From: Caulobacter mirabilis
Lineage (GTDB): Bacteria > Pseudomonadota > Alphaproteobacteria > Caulobacterales > Caulobacteraceae
NCBI RefSeq assembly: GCF_002749615.1
Contig: NZ_CP024201.1
Location: 4,259,001-4,323,000 of the forward strand
Direction: 5' to 3'
DNA length: 64,000 bases
Part shown: in pieces, positions 45,392-53,542 of the stretch
How the letters are laid out: every line of letters starts with the position of its first letter
Numbering within the stretch: the stretch's first letter is position 1
Translations under genes and position numbers: made by a program
Notes under the pieces: generated by a model
What the model was told of the DNA's origin: nothing
What the model saw: only the letters and a program-made list of their open reading frames with translations
Databases searched by the model: none

Positions 45392-46959
45392 CCCCGCCGC
45401 CCCTCCTGCCCCGGATCAGCGACTACACGGCCTGGCTGGCCGAGCGCCGACCGGACGCCGAAGCCTTGGTCGTCGACGACCGGCGCATCAGCTTTCGCCA
45501 GTTGCACGAAGCCGTGGAAGCGCTGGCGCGCGCCCTGCTCGCGGCCGGCGTCGGCAAGGGCGACCGCGTGGCGACGCTTCAGACGCCGCACCCCGACTAC
45601 CTGATCGCCTTCCTCGCCACGGCCTCGATCGGCGCCATCTGGGTCGGCCTCAACCCGCGCTACCAGCGCGGCGAGATGACCCAGGTTGTGGTCGACGCCC
45701 GGCCCAAGGTGCTGATCACGCGCACCCGGATCGACGGCCGGGACTACGACGCCGACCTCGCCGCGCTGCGGGCGGCCACGCCAGGCCTGCGCGCCATCGT
45801 GGCGTTCGACGGCGACCCCGTCGGCGCGGGAACGGCGGCCATGGCCGACTTCCTGGCCGCCGGAACGGCCGTCGCCGACATGACCCTGACCGCCGCGCGG
45901 GCGGCCTGCGGCGAGCGCGATCCCTGCCTGATCGTCTACACCTCCGGCTCCACGGGGTCGCCCAAGGGCGCCCTGCTGGCGCACGACGCCATCGCCCGCT
46001 TCAGCCTGGAACAGAACCGGCTGTGGCCGCTCGAGCCGTATCGCACGGTGAACTATTTCCCGATCAATCACGTCGGCTGCGTGATCGACGTCAGCCTGCC
46101 CTGCCTTCTGGCCGGCGGGACGATGATCTTCATGGAGCAGTTCGATCCCGCGGGCTGCCTGGCGCTGATGGAGCGCGAGAAGGTCACGCTGTGGGGCTCG
46201 GTGCCCAGCGTCTTCCAGCTGCAGCTCGCCCTGCCCGACTTCGACCGCTACGACCTGTCGGCGGTCCAGATGATCCTGTGGGAAGGCGCGGCGATGCCCG
46301 TCGAGCTGATCGAGCGCCTTCAACGGGTCCAGCCGCGGATGGCCACCAACTACAGCATGACCGAGGCGATGGGGATCACCATCGTCGAGCCCACCAGCGA
46401 TCTGGACGTCCTCAGCCAGACGGTCGGCGAGGCCTTCCCGGGCGTCGAGATCCGGCTGGCCGACAGCGAGGACGAGGCGGTTCCCGACGGCGAGGCCGGC
46501 GAGGTCCAGATCCGGTCGCCGCTGAATCTCCTCGGCTACTGGAATCGTCCCGACGCGACGGCCGCCGCGTTCTCGGCGGACGGGTTCTTCCGGACCGGCG
46601 ATCTGGCCGAGCGTCGACCGGATGGCCGCTACCGCATCGTCGGACGGCTGAAGGAGATGTACAAATCCGGCGGCTACAACGTCTATCCGCGCGAGGTCGA
46701 GGCGGCGATCGAGGCCCACCCGGCCGTCGCCCAGGCCGCCGTGGTCGCCGCCCCGGACCCCGTTTGGCAAGAGGTCGGCGTCGCCTTTGTCCAGCCGGAC
46801 GGCGCGCTGGACGCCGCCGAGCTCGAAGCGCACTGCCGGGGTCGCCTGGCCAACTACAAGATCCCGAAGCGGTTCGTCATCGAGCCGAACCTGCCCCTTC
46901 TGCCGATCGGCAAGATCGACAAGGTCGCGCTCAAGCGCCGCGCCGCGCAGGAGGTCTAG
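45388..46959 (+). CDS. Acyl-CoA synthetase (AMP-binding, ANL superfamily)
   Basis: A 523-residue adenylate-forming enzyme with the P-loop YTSGSTGSPKG (about 185-195), the NYSMTEAMG motif (about 325), FRTGDLAERRPDGRYRIVGR (about 400-420) and the C-terminal catalytic lysine in LPIGKIDKVALKRR (about 509). It activates a carboxylic acid with ATP and CoA. It could act on a medium-chain, alicyclic or aromatic-chain acid; the sequence alone does not decide. Coupled by ATGA overlap to the transporter and two bases from the crotonase gene. Confidence 0.9.
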   Translation: MTPPPLLPRISDYTAWLAERRPDAEALVVDDRRISFRQLHEAVEALARALLAAGVGKGDRVATLQTPHPDYLIAFLATASIGAIWVGLNPRYQRGEMTQVVVDARPKVLITRTRIDGRDYDADLAALRAATPGLRAIVAFDGDPVGAGTAAMADFLAAGTAVADMTLTAARAACGERDPCLIVYTSGSTGSPKGALLAHDAIARFSLEQNRLWPLEPYRTVNYFPINHVGCVIDVSLPCLLAGGTMIFMEQFDPAGCLALMEREKVTLWGSVPSVFQLQLALPDFDRYDLSAVQMILWEGAAMPVELIERLQRVQPRMATNYSMTEAMGITIVEPTSDLDVLSQTVGEAFPGVEIRLADSEDEAVPDGEAGEVQIRSPLNLLGYWNRPDATAAAFSADGFFRTGDLAERRPDGRYRIVGRLKEMYKSGGYNVYPREVEAAIEAHPAVAQAAVVAAPDPVWQEVGVAFVQPDGALDAAELEAHCRGRLANYKIPKRFVIEPNLPLLPIGKIDKVALKRRAAQEV

Positions 46960-46961
46960 GC

Positions 46962-47711
46962 ATGCGTGCGGTTCTCTATGCCGAAGACGCCGGCGTCGCC
47001 CGCGTCACCCTCAACCGGCCCGATCGGCTGAACGCCATCAACGCGGATCTGGCCGCCGGTCTGGCCGCCGCCCTGGCCCGTGCGGCGGCGACCCGCTCCG
47101 TCGAGGCGATCATCCTGGCGGGCGCGGGTCGCGCTTTCTGCGCCGGGGACGACCTGGAGGAGCTGGCCGCCGGCCAGGTCGACGCACGCGGGGCGGAAGC
47201 CTTCATCGGCCACCTGCAGGACGCCACTCGGACGATGATGTTCGGCGGCAAGCCTGTGATCTGCGCCGCGCAGGGCTGGATCGTCGGCGGCGCCGCGGCC
47301 TGGGTCCTGAACGCGGACTTCAGCATCGTGGCCGACGACGCGACCCTGTTCTGTCCGGAAGCGTCTCATGGACTGTTTCCCACGGGCGGGGCCAGCCTGC
47401 TGCTGCCGCAACGGGCGGGTTCGGCTGTCGCCAACCGCGTGCTTTGGCTCGGCGCGCGCCTGTCCGCCCAGCAGATGGTCGATCACGGCCTGGCGCACGC
47501 GAACGTTCCCGCCGACCGCCTCGCCGGGGAGGCGGAGGCCCTGGCCCGACGTCTGCTGGCCCTGCCCCCAGCCTCCCGACGCCGCCTGAAGCAGGCGCTG
47601 GCCGACGACCTGCGGGACCGGCTGGAGCTGGCCCTGGACTTCGAGGCTCGCTGCTGCCTGGAGGCCGCTCAGGACCCGGCGGTTCGCGCGCGCGTCGCCG
47701 CCCGACGCTGA
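46962..47711 (+). CDS. Crotonase/enoyl-CoA hydratase-isomerase family protein with one catalytic Glu missing
   Basis: About 249 residues with the crotonase oxyanion-hole motifs AFCAGDDLEEL (about 60-70) and GWIVGGAAAWV (about 105-115). In hydratases the second motif carries a catalytic Glu (GGGCE); here that position is Ala. The second Glu, in CPEASHG, is kept. This fits an isomerase, hydrolase or other crotonase activity better than a plain hydratase, and the MaoC protein in the operon could supply the hydration step. GGAGGTCTAGGC precedes the ATG. Last gene of the operon. Confidence 0.85.
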   Translation: MRAVLYAEDAGVARVTLNRPDRLNAINADLAAGLAAALARAAATRSVEAIILAGAGRAFCAGDDLEELAAGQVDARGAEAFIGHLQDATRTMMFGGKPVICAAQGWIVGGAAAWVLNADFSIVADDATLFCPEASHGLFPTGGASLLLPQRAGSAVANRVLWLGARLSAQQMVDHGLAHANVPADRLAGEAEALARRLLALPPASRRRLKQALADDLRDRLELALDFEARCCLEAAQDPAVRARVAARR

Positions 47712-47712
47712 G

Positions 47713-47751
47713 AAAAAGAAGGGCCTCCCCTCAGGACGAGAAGGGAGGCCC
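47713..47751 (-). terminator. Rho-independent terminator for the minus-strand hydrolase unit
   Basis: GGGCCTCCC (47721-47729) pairs perfectly with GGGAGGCCC (47743-47751). On the minus strand the hairpin is followed by TTCTTTTT, so it ends the receptor-hydrolase transcript; on the plus strand it has no T-tract but may still help stop the convergent operon. Confidence 0.85.
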
Positions 47752-47759
47752 CGGCGCCG

Positions 47760-49601
47760 TTAGGGACGCCAAGGTCGCATCGGCACCTCGAAGACGCTGG
47801 GCGTCCTGCCGCCGTAGTGGATGTCGAAGCTGGCCGGCCCCTCCAGCGGGTAGCGGCGGAAGGTGTCGGCGTCGTGCCCGGCGATGGCCAGACGCAGCCG
47901 ATGCCCCTTCCGGATCAGGGCGGCCGTCGGCAACAGAGCGAACTTCACCTCCATCACCTCGCCCGGCTTCACCGGCAGGGCGTCGGCGCGGTTGAAGCTG
48001 TGCGGAGCCGGTCCGTGATCGTAGGGCAGGGTCCTCGGGTCGGCGATCTTGCGGCTCACCAGGCGCAGTTGCCCTTCGGTGACGTAGGTCACGCGGCCGT
48101 CGGGCGCCACGTCCTCCAGATAGGCGAAGACGGCCGGGTCGCCATGGCTGGCGGCCATGTAGAGCGTCGCCACGGGATAGCCCGCGACCTCCATGTCCCG
48201 GGTCATAACCGGACCGTCATAGACGACGAGCTTGCGATCGGCCTCGCGACGATCCGGATAGGCCGGCGGGGCGCCGCCCTGGGTCGACCAGCGGGTCTTG
48301 TCGCCGGTGGTGGCGCTATAGTCGATCTCGTAGCGGTCGCTGCCGCGCCGTCCGCCGCCGCCCGCGACCAGACGATGCCCCTGGGCCAGGGACAGGCGTA
48401 CGGGCTTCACCCCTTCCGGCGGCCAGACGGCCGTCCGCCGGAACACGTCGGCGCCCATCACGTAGTAGTTGATCGTCCGGTCGACCTTGCCGCCGTCCAT
48501 GATGCGCCGCTTGAACTCGTCGCGGATCTGAATCTGCTGCGCGGCGGTCGGCAGCGGCGTCTTGCGATCAGGCGCGAAGGGATCGCCGCTGACCCGCTGG
48601 GAGTGGTTGTTGCCGGTGATCCAGAGCTCGGCCGGCACGTCCGGCGCCGAGCGGAACCGGGCCAGCGCCGCATCGGCCGTGCCGGCGTCGACCCAGGATC
48701 CCCAGTACTGCACGGGCTTCTTCTGGGCGCGGATGCCGGCCAGCGCGTTCGCGGGCGACGACCCGAAGATCGTGTAGCCGTTCAACCCCTTGTCGTCCCG
48801 GAAGCCCAGATCGCCGGCATAGGACTCCGGCCCCCAGTGCTCGCCCCGACCTGCCAGGGCCTGGCGGAGCAGGGTGAAGTCCTCGTCGCCGTCCACCGGC
48901 TGCAGCGTCGGGAACAGTTTGGCGCAGTCCTCGATCCGCTTCTGGCAGTCGAGGTTCTGTCCCTCCCCGTCACGGCCTAGGTCGATCTCGCGCGCGTTCT
49001 CGGCCCAGCCGTTGCGGAACCAGTCGTTGGCCACGCCGCCGGGAAAGAAGAGGTTGCGATAGGCGTCGAAGTCGACCTGCAGCGGCACCGCCCCGACCAG
49101 GGCGGGCGCCGGCCGGCTGGTCGCCCAGTCCGAGGTGTCGCCGTTGTACGAGCCGCCCGTCGTGATCACCTTGCCGTTCGACCAGGACTGGGCCGCCAGG
49201 TGGGCGATGATGTCCTCCATGTCGCGCACCTCCTCCGGACCGATGTCGACGATCCGGGTCCCGAAGGACGAGGTGGTTCCGCGCGTATCGACGATGGCGA
49301 CCACGTAGCCCTGCTTCATCCAGGGCTTGTACCAGCCGTAGCCGCTGGCCCGGCCGTAGCGGGTCTGGTCGAGCAGGACCGGAAACTTCCCGCCGCCGTT
49401 CGGCGCGGCCTTCAAGGCCGGCGGGAAGTAGAGGCTGACGGCCAGCCGCACGCCGTCCCGCATCGGCAGGTAGTAGGACTTGTCGCTCCACCCTTCCGGC
49501 TTGGCGGCCGGCGCGGCGGTCTCGGCGGAGACGGCGGCGGCCGGCGCGAAAGCGGCCAGGCAGGCCGAGACCATCAGGATCTGAAACAGTCGGGCACGCA
49601 T
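47760..49601 (-). CDS. CocE/NonD family hydrolase (X-Pro dipeptidyl-peptidase S15 type)
   Basis: A 613-residue secreted alpha/beta hydrolase. A signal peptide ends at about residue 26 (SAE). The nucleophile serine is in GGSYNGDTSDW (about 149-159), with VDTRGTTSSFG upstream and a C-terminal galactose-binding-like jelly roll typical of CocE and related acyl-ester hydrolases. It should cleave an ester or amide in the periplasm. The gene starts on the stop codon of the TonB-dependent receptor (TGATG), so uptake and hydrolysis are coupled; the released acid could feed the CoA pathway encoded convergently. Confidence 0.86.
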   Translation of the reverse strand: MRARLFQILMVSACLAAFAPAAAVSAETAAPAAKPEGWSDKSYYLPMRDGVRLAVSLYFPPALKAAPNGGGKFPVLLDQTRYGRASGYGWYKPWMKQGYVVAIVDTRGTTSSFGTRIVDIGPEEVRDMEDIIAHLAAQSWSNGKVITTGGSYNGDTSDWATSRPAPALVGAVPLQVDFDAYRNLFFPGGVANDWFRNGWAENAREIDLGRDGEGQNLDCQKRIEDCAKLFPTLQPVDGDEDFTLLRQALAGRGEHWGPESYAGDLGFRDDKGLNGYTIFGSSPANALAGIRAQKKPVQYWGSWVDAGTADAALARFRSAPDVPAELWITGNNHSQRVSGDPFAPDRKTPLPTAAQQIQIRDEFKRRIMDGGKVDRTINYYVMGADVFRRTAVWPPEGVKPVRLSLAQGHRLVAGGGGRRGSDRYEIDYSATTGDKTRWSTQGGAPPAYPDRREADRKLVVYDGPVMTRDMEVAGYPVATLYMAASHGDPAVFAYLEDVAPDGRVTYVTEGQLRLVSRKIADPRTLPYDHGPAPHSFNRADALPVKPGEVMEVKFALLPTAALIRKGHRLRLAIAGHDADTFRRYPLEGPASFDIHYGGRTPSVFEVPMRPWRP

Positions 49602-51793
49602 CAGTAGGTCACCTTGAGTTCGATGCCGAAGGTCCGCGGCTCGCCGAGGACAATGAATTTCTGCCCGACCAGATCCTGATCCGACAGGTCGAAGAGGCGC
49701 TGGATCCGCGTCTCGTCGGTGAGGTTCTTGCCCCAGAGGGTCACTCGCCAGCGACCGCTCTCCGACTCCAGGCTGGCCCGCAGGTTGAGCAGACCGTAGG
49801 GGCTGATCCGACCGTCGGGGTCGTTGTTGTTGGTCAGGTAGGTGCGGCCCCGCGCCTGGTACTCGCCGTAGAGCGATATCTCGCCAAGCCCCTCGACCGG
49901 AATGCGGTAGTCCGCCGACAGCATGCCCGTGTAGTCGGGCGCGAACGGCAGGTTGCGCAGCGGCTCGCCGGTCGGCAGGAAGCCGTCGTCGTACTCGGCC
50001 TTCTGCAGGGACAGGTTCGCCGCCAGCTCCAGCGCCGGGATCGGCCGCGCGGTCAGCTCGACCTCGATCCCCTGGCTGTGCGCCGCTCCGCCGTTGAGGA
50101 TGATCGGATCGAACGCCGGCGTGTGCGGGTCGTCCTCAGAGATCTGGATGTTGTCCCACTTCATGTAATAGACGGCCGCGTTCAGCACGACGCGCCGGTC
50201 GAACAGGCTGGTCTTCAGGCCGGCCTCGTAGTTCCAGAGCGTTTCCGGGTCGAAGCTGATGCCGTCGGCGTCGCCGAGGGAGTCGTTGAAGCCCCCGCTC
50301 TTGAAGCCCTTGCTGACCGTCGCGTAGGCGATGATGTCGGGCGTGAACCGGTAACGGATGTTGGCGTTCGGCGTGAACTCGGCCCAGGAATCGCCGGCGC
50401 GAACATCGGCGTCGCCGCCCAGGAGGCCGATCGGATCCTTCTGGACATAGGCGATCGACTTCTTGTCCTTGGTGTAGCGGCCGCCCAGCGTCATCTCGAT
50501 GCGGTCGGTCGCCTTCCAGGTCGCGCTCGCGAACACCGCCTGGCTGGTGGTGTCGAGCTTGCCGTTCGACCCCGCCAGGACGCCCGCCAGCGACGGCGAG
50601 CCGAGATCGGCGGCGAGGTCCGAGCCAATCTCGACGAAGCTCTGATTGTTGCTGTTCTGGCGGAAGTAGTAGAGGCCGACCAGCCAATCGATCGGACCGG
50701 TCGTGAAGTCCGCCCGCAGCTCCTCGGACCAGCGCCAAACCTTCTCCGGATCACCGTCGTACAGCATCTTCAGGGGCGACCGGTCGGTGTCGGTGCGGCT
50801 GTAGTACTCATGCCGGCGATAGGAGGCGACGTTGGTGATCCCGACCTCGCCGATGCGGGTTCTGAAGGTCGCCGCGACGCCTGAGGCCTCGAGCGTCTCC
50901 TGGGTCACCGCGTCCGACTGCACCTTGCGGTCGAACGGGTTGGCGTTGCGCGGCAGGCCCCTGGCGTCGAGCAGCCGGGGCAGGCTGGCGCTGTCGTTGT
51001 ACTTCAAGGTCTCGAAGACCAGGGGCTGGTTGTCCGCCTCCTGATGATCGGCGGTCAGCAGCAGGCTGGTGTCGGGGTTGATGTCGAACAGCAGCTGGCC
51101 GCGCACCGACCAACCGTTGCGATCATTGACGTCGCGCTTCAGCAGGACGTTGTCCTCGAAACCGCTCCGCGACTCCTTGATCACCGCCAGCTTGCCGGAC
51201 ACGACGCCCGGCAGGATGGCCCCGGACACCGAACCGGCGATCCGACGGCTGTCATAGTTGCCGATCTGGACTTCGCCCGAAGCTTCGAGCGCTTCGCTCG
51301 GCCGCTTGGTGGTGATGCTGACCACGCCGCCGATGGTGTTGCGGCCGTAGAGCGTGCCCTGCGGCCCGCGCAGAACCTCGACCCGTTCGATGTCGTAGAG
51401 CTCGAGGTTGGCGCCGGCGCCCTGGCCGACGAACACCTCGTCGACGTAGTAGCCCACGGCCGGGTCAGCCCCCGCCGATCCGGCCCCGCCGACGACGCCT
51501 CGAAGCGCGGTCGGCGACAGCTTCATGTCGCCGTACTCGCCGTACTGGAGGCCGGGCGTGCGCCGCGCCAAGTCGGCGACATTTTCCACGCCCGCGCGCT
51601 CCATCGACTCCGCGGTCATCGCCGTGATCGAGATCGGCGCGTCCTGCAGGCTCTCGGCCCGCTTCCGCGCCGTGACCACGATCTCGCCGACCGTCGTCTC
51701 CGCCTGCGTCGGCGCCTCCTGGGCTCTCGCCTCTCCGTGCGCCGTGACCGTCGCCAGCATGATGCCGGCGCTCGCCAGCCATTGTGATCGCAT
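49601..51793 (-). CDS. TonB-dependent receptor (catabolic uptake)
   Basis: A 730-residue outer-membrane receptor: signal peptide (1-25), TonB box VGEIVVTARK (about 35-44), plug domain (about 50-165, with YDIERVEVLRGPQGTLYGRN) and a barrel ending FGIELKVTY. No STN extension, so it transports but should not signal through FecR. Its start is 24 bp downstream, in its own direction, of the palindrome at 51818-51832. With the cotranslated CocE-type hydrolase it probably brings in an ester-containing compound too large for porins. Confidence 0.9.
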   Translation of the reverse strand: MRSQWLASAGIMLATVTAHGEARAQEAPTQAETTVGEIVVTARKRAESLQDAPISITAMTAESMERAGVENVADLARRTPGLQYGEYGDMKLSPTALRGVVGGAGSAGADPAVGYYVDEVFVGQGAGANLELYDIERVEVLRGPQGTLYGRNTIGGVVSITTKRPSEALEASGEVQIGNYDSRRIAGSVSGAILPGVVSGKLAVIKESRSGFEDNVLLKRDVNDRNGWSVRGQLLFDINPDTSLLLTADHQEADNQPLVFETLKYNDSASLPRLLDARGLPRNANPFDRKVQSDAVTQETLEASGVAATFRTRIGEVGITNVASYRRHEYYSRTDTDRSPLKMLYDGDPEKVWRWSEELRADFTTGPIDWLVGLYYFRQNSNNQSFVEIGSDLAADLGSPSLAGVLAGSNGKLDTTSQAVFASATWKATDRIEMTLGGRYTKDKKSIAYVQKDPIGLLGGDADVRAGDSWAEFTPNANIRYRFTPDIIAYATVSKGFKSGGFNDSLGDADGISFDPETLWNYEAGLKTSLFDRRVVLNAAVYYMKWDNIQISEDDPHTPAFDPIILNGGAAHSQGIEVELTARPIPALELAANLSLQKAEYDDGFLPTGEPLRNLPFAPDYTGMLSADYRIPVEGLGEISLYGEYQARGRTYLTNNNDPDGRISPYGLLNLRASLESESGRWRVTLWGKNLTDETRIQRLFDLSDQDLVGQKFIVLGEPRTFGIELKVTY

Positions 51794-51817
51794 CCCTTCC
51801 CCGCCTTATTTTTGAAT

Positions 51818-51832
51818 TTGAGGCCAATCTCA
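51818..51832. promoter_or_regulatory. Palindromic operator, copy 2 (TTGAGGCCAATCTCA)
   Basis: Differs from the copy at 43569 only at the central base (C for T). It lies between the TonB-dependent receptor (start 51793) and the double-TetR gene (start 51973). A further half-site-like TTGAGACC follows at 51836-51843, giving ATCTCAATATTGAGAC, a second overlapping palindrome. Confidence 0.65.
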
Positions 51833-51972
51833 ATATTGAGACCATCTAGCCTCTTGGATGTCAATTGCGTCGCGCTGACCGCCGGGGTTTCCGACGGTTG
51901 CGACCTCGATCCGCCCGGTTGGGGAGCGACGCCCCTCGACATCGGCCGGCGAGGCCGCCATGCAAACCCGAC

Positions 51973-53220
51973 ATGACCGAGACGGACACATCGCGCGCCG
52001 CCGAAGCGACCCGCGTCATCAACGCCGCGATGACCCTCGTCGCCGAGTCGGGCCTTCGCGGACTGACGCTGCGCGACCTCGCCCAGGCGGTGGGCAAGAG
52101 CACGACCGTCATCGTGAACCTCTTCGGCGCCAAGGCGGGCGTGGTTGAGGCGATGGCCAACGCGGCCTACGATCTGGACGAAGCCTACCATCGCGATTTC
52201 GCGGCGGAGGCCGGCGACGTCGCCTTCGGCCGGGACGCCCTGTTCGCCCTTGTCGGCCGCTACCTGCGGGATCGGGCTCTACCCTCCGCCGCCTTCGCGC
52301 GGGTCCGGCAGGAAATGCTGGCCGCCAGCACATCCTATGACTTTGCGGCGTCGTTGCTGGTCCGCTGGGAAACGATGCGGCGGGCGACCTGGACGCACAT
52401 CCTCGCCCACACGCCCAGGCTCGAGGCCTATGGCGACGTCCTCGCGACCTATCTGATCGTCGAGGAGTTCTACGCCGGAGCCCTGGCCGAGCGCGCCGAG
52501 TACGAGATGATCGCGGCCGAGGGCCTTGGCGGACTGATCGACCACATGTTCGGCCGCCTCGACGATCCGACGCCGGCCACCGATCGGTACGTGGATCGGT
52601 TCGTGATCCCCGGCGCGCCCGGAGACCTGCTCGAACCCGGCTCGATGAAGCTGAAACTGCTGGAGGCGGCCGCCGATCAGATCCTCGCGGAGGGCGTCTC
52701 TGCAGTCACCAACCGGTCGGTCAGCGGGGCCGTCGGCACCTCCACCTCGACGATCGCCTATCACTGGTCCGACATGCGGGCGTTCGTCACCGACGCCCTC
52801 TGGCACGCCGTGTTCCGCGGCATGCCGCGCTATCTCGACCATCGGCGCCCGTCCGGCGACGCCCGCCCGGACGACGCGCGCTGGACCGAACTGATGTTGC
52901 TCACACTGCAACCCGACGGGCCCGGCGGCCGCGGCTTCTATGTGAACTACGCCAGGCTGATCGCCGGCATCTGCCTCGAAGCGCGGCGCAATCCGGGGTT
53001 TCGCGAGCTGGCCATGATGCTGCGCGGACCGGAGGGCGGCGGCACCTACGTCAACCGCGACGACCTTTGGCCCACGCACTTCGACCTCACGCGGCGCGCC
53101 GCCACGCGGTTTGCGCTGTGGATCAAGGGCGAAGCCCTGGCCGCGGCGGCGACCGGTCGCGCGCCGTCCCCCGCACGACTCAAACAGGCCGCAGCCCTGC
53201 TGGTGTCCGAGCGCTCGTAA
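51973..53220 (+). CDS. Tandem (double) TetR family regulator
   Basis: About 415 residues containing two TetR units in one chain. The first helix-turn-helix is at about 10-58 (AAMTLVAESGLRGLTLRDLA and VGKSTTVIVNLFGAKAG), the second at about 225-275 (AADQILAEGVSAVTNRSVSG and VGTSTSTIAYHWSDM), each followed by a helical domain. One chain can therefore bind DNA like a dimer, or two chains can span four half-sites. It is divergent from the receptor-hydrolase pair across 179 bp that hold the second palindrome. ATG 51973 was chosen because upstream codons lack family similarity. Confidence 0.85.
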   Translation: MTETDTSRAAEATRVINAAMTLVAESGLRGLTLRDLAQAVGKSTTVIVNLFGAKAGVVEAMANAAYDLDEAYHRDFAAEAGDVAFGRDALFALVGRYLRDRALPSAAFARVRQEMLAASTSYDFAASLLVRWETMRRATWTHILAHTPRLEAYGDVLATYLIVEEFYAGALAERAEYEMIAAEGLGGLIDHMFGRLDDPTPATDRYVDRFVIPGAPGDLLEPGSMKLKLLEAAADQILAEGVSAVTNRSVSGAVGTSTSTIAYHWSDMRAFVTDALWHAVFRGMPRYLDHRRPSGDARPDDARWTELMLLTLQPDGPGGRGFYVNYARLIAGICLEARRNPGFRELAMMLRGPEGGGTYVNRDDLWPTHFDLTRRAATRFALWIKGEALAAAATGRAPSPARLKQAAALLVSERS

Positions 53221-53542
53221 CACGCCGAACGAGTGTTATTTCGACCTCACCGATCGCCGATCTCGATACTGACAACAACACGTCAATCAACCGTCACCAA
53301 AGCATTACAACGGGCGCCTAAAGCCACCCTCGATGTCGAACAGACGTTTTTCTTGAGGCAGTGAAGCGGCGATCAGGTCGATCTCCCCACTTCTATGCTT
53401 GCTCCTCCGCCGCTTCGGAGAAACGCCTGTTCGCCATCCCCGCCCGCCAGCGAGGGCGCGGCCGCTCGTGTCGCGATCCAGCTCTTCAACAGTCCGGCCC
53501 GCGCGGAGGGGCGTCCGCGCGCGCCAATCGATGGATCGAACC
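53221..53542 (+). promoter_or_regulatory. Long leader upstream of the receptor-phosphatase operon
   Basis: A 322-bp gap with no supported gene. Its first third (53231-53310) is relatively A/T-rich and holds the phased repeats listed separately; a degenerate copy of the catabolic operator (GATCTCGATACTGAC) lies at 53260-53274. The stretch 53330-53420 includes GTTTTTCTTGAGG, and the remainder up to the ATG is GC-rich and open in several frames without a start site of quality. Confidence 0.45.
53269..53308 (+). promoter_or_regulatory. Pho-box-like array with 11-bp period
   Basis: CTGACAA (53269), ACGTCAA (53280), CCGTCAC (53291) and GCATTAC (53302) start exactly 11 bp apart. The Pho box is CTGTCAT repeated every 11 bp; the two middle units keep GTCA and the first keeps CTG-CA. 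Together with phosphatase genes downstream this suggests PhoB control, but the match is imperfect. Confidence 0.4.
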
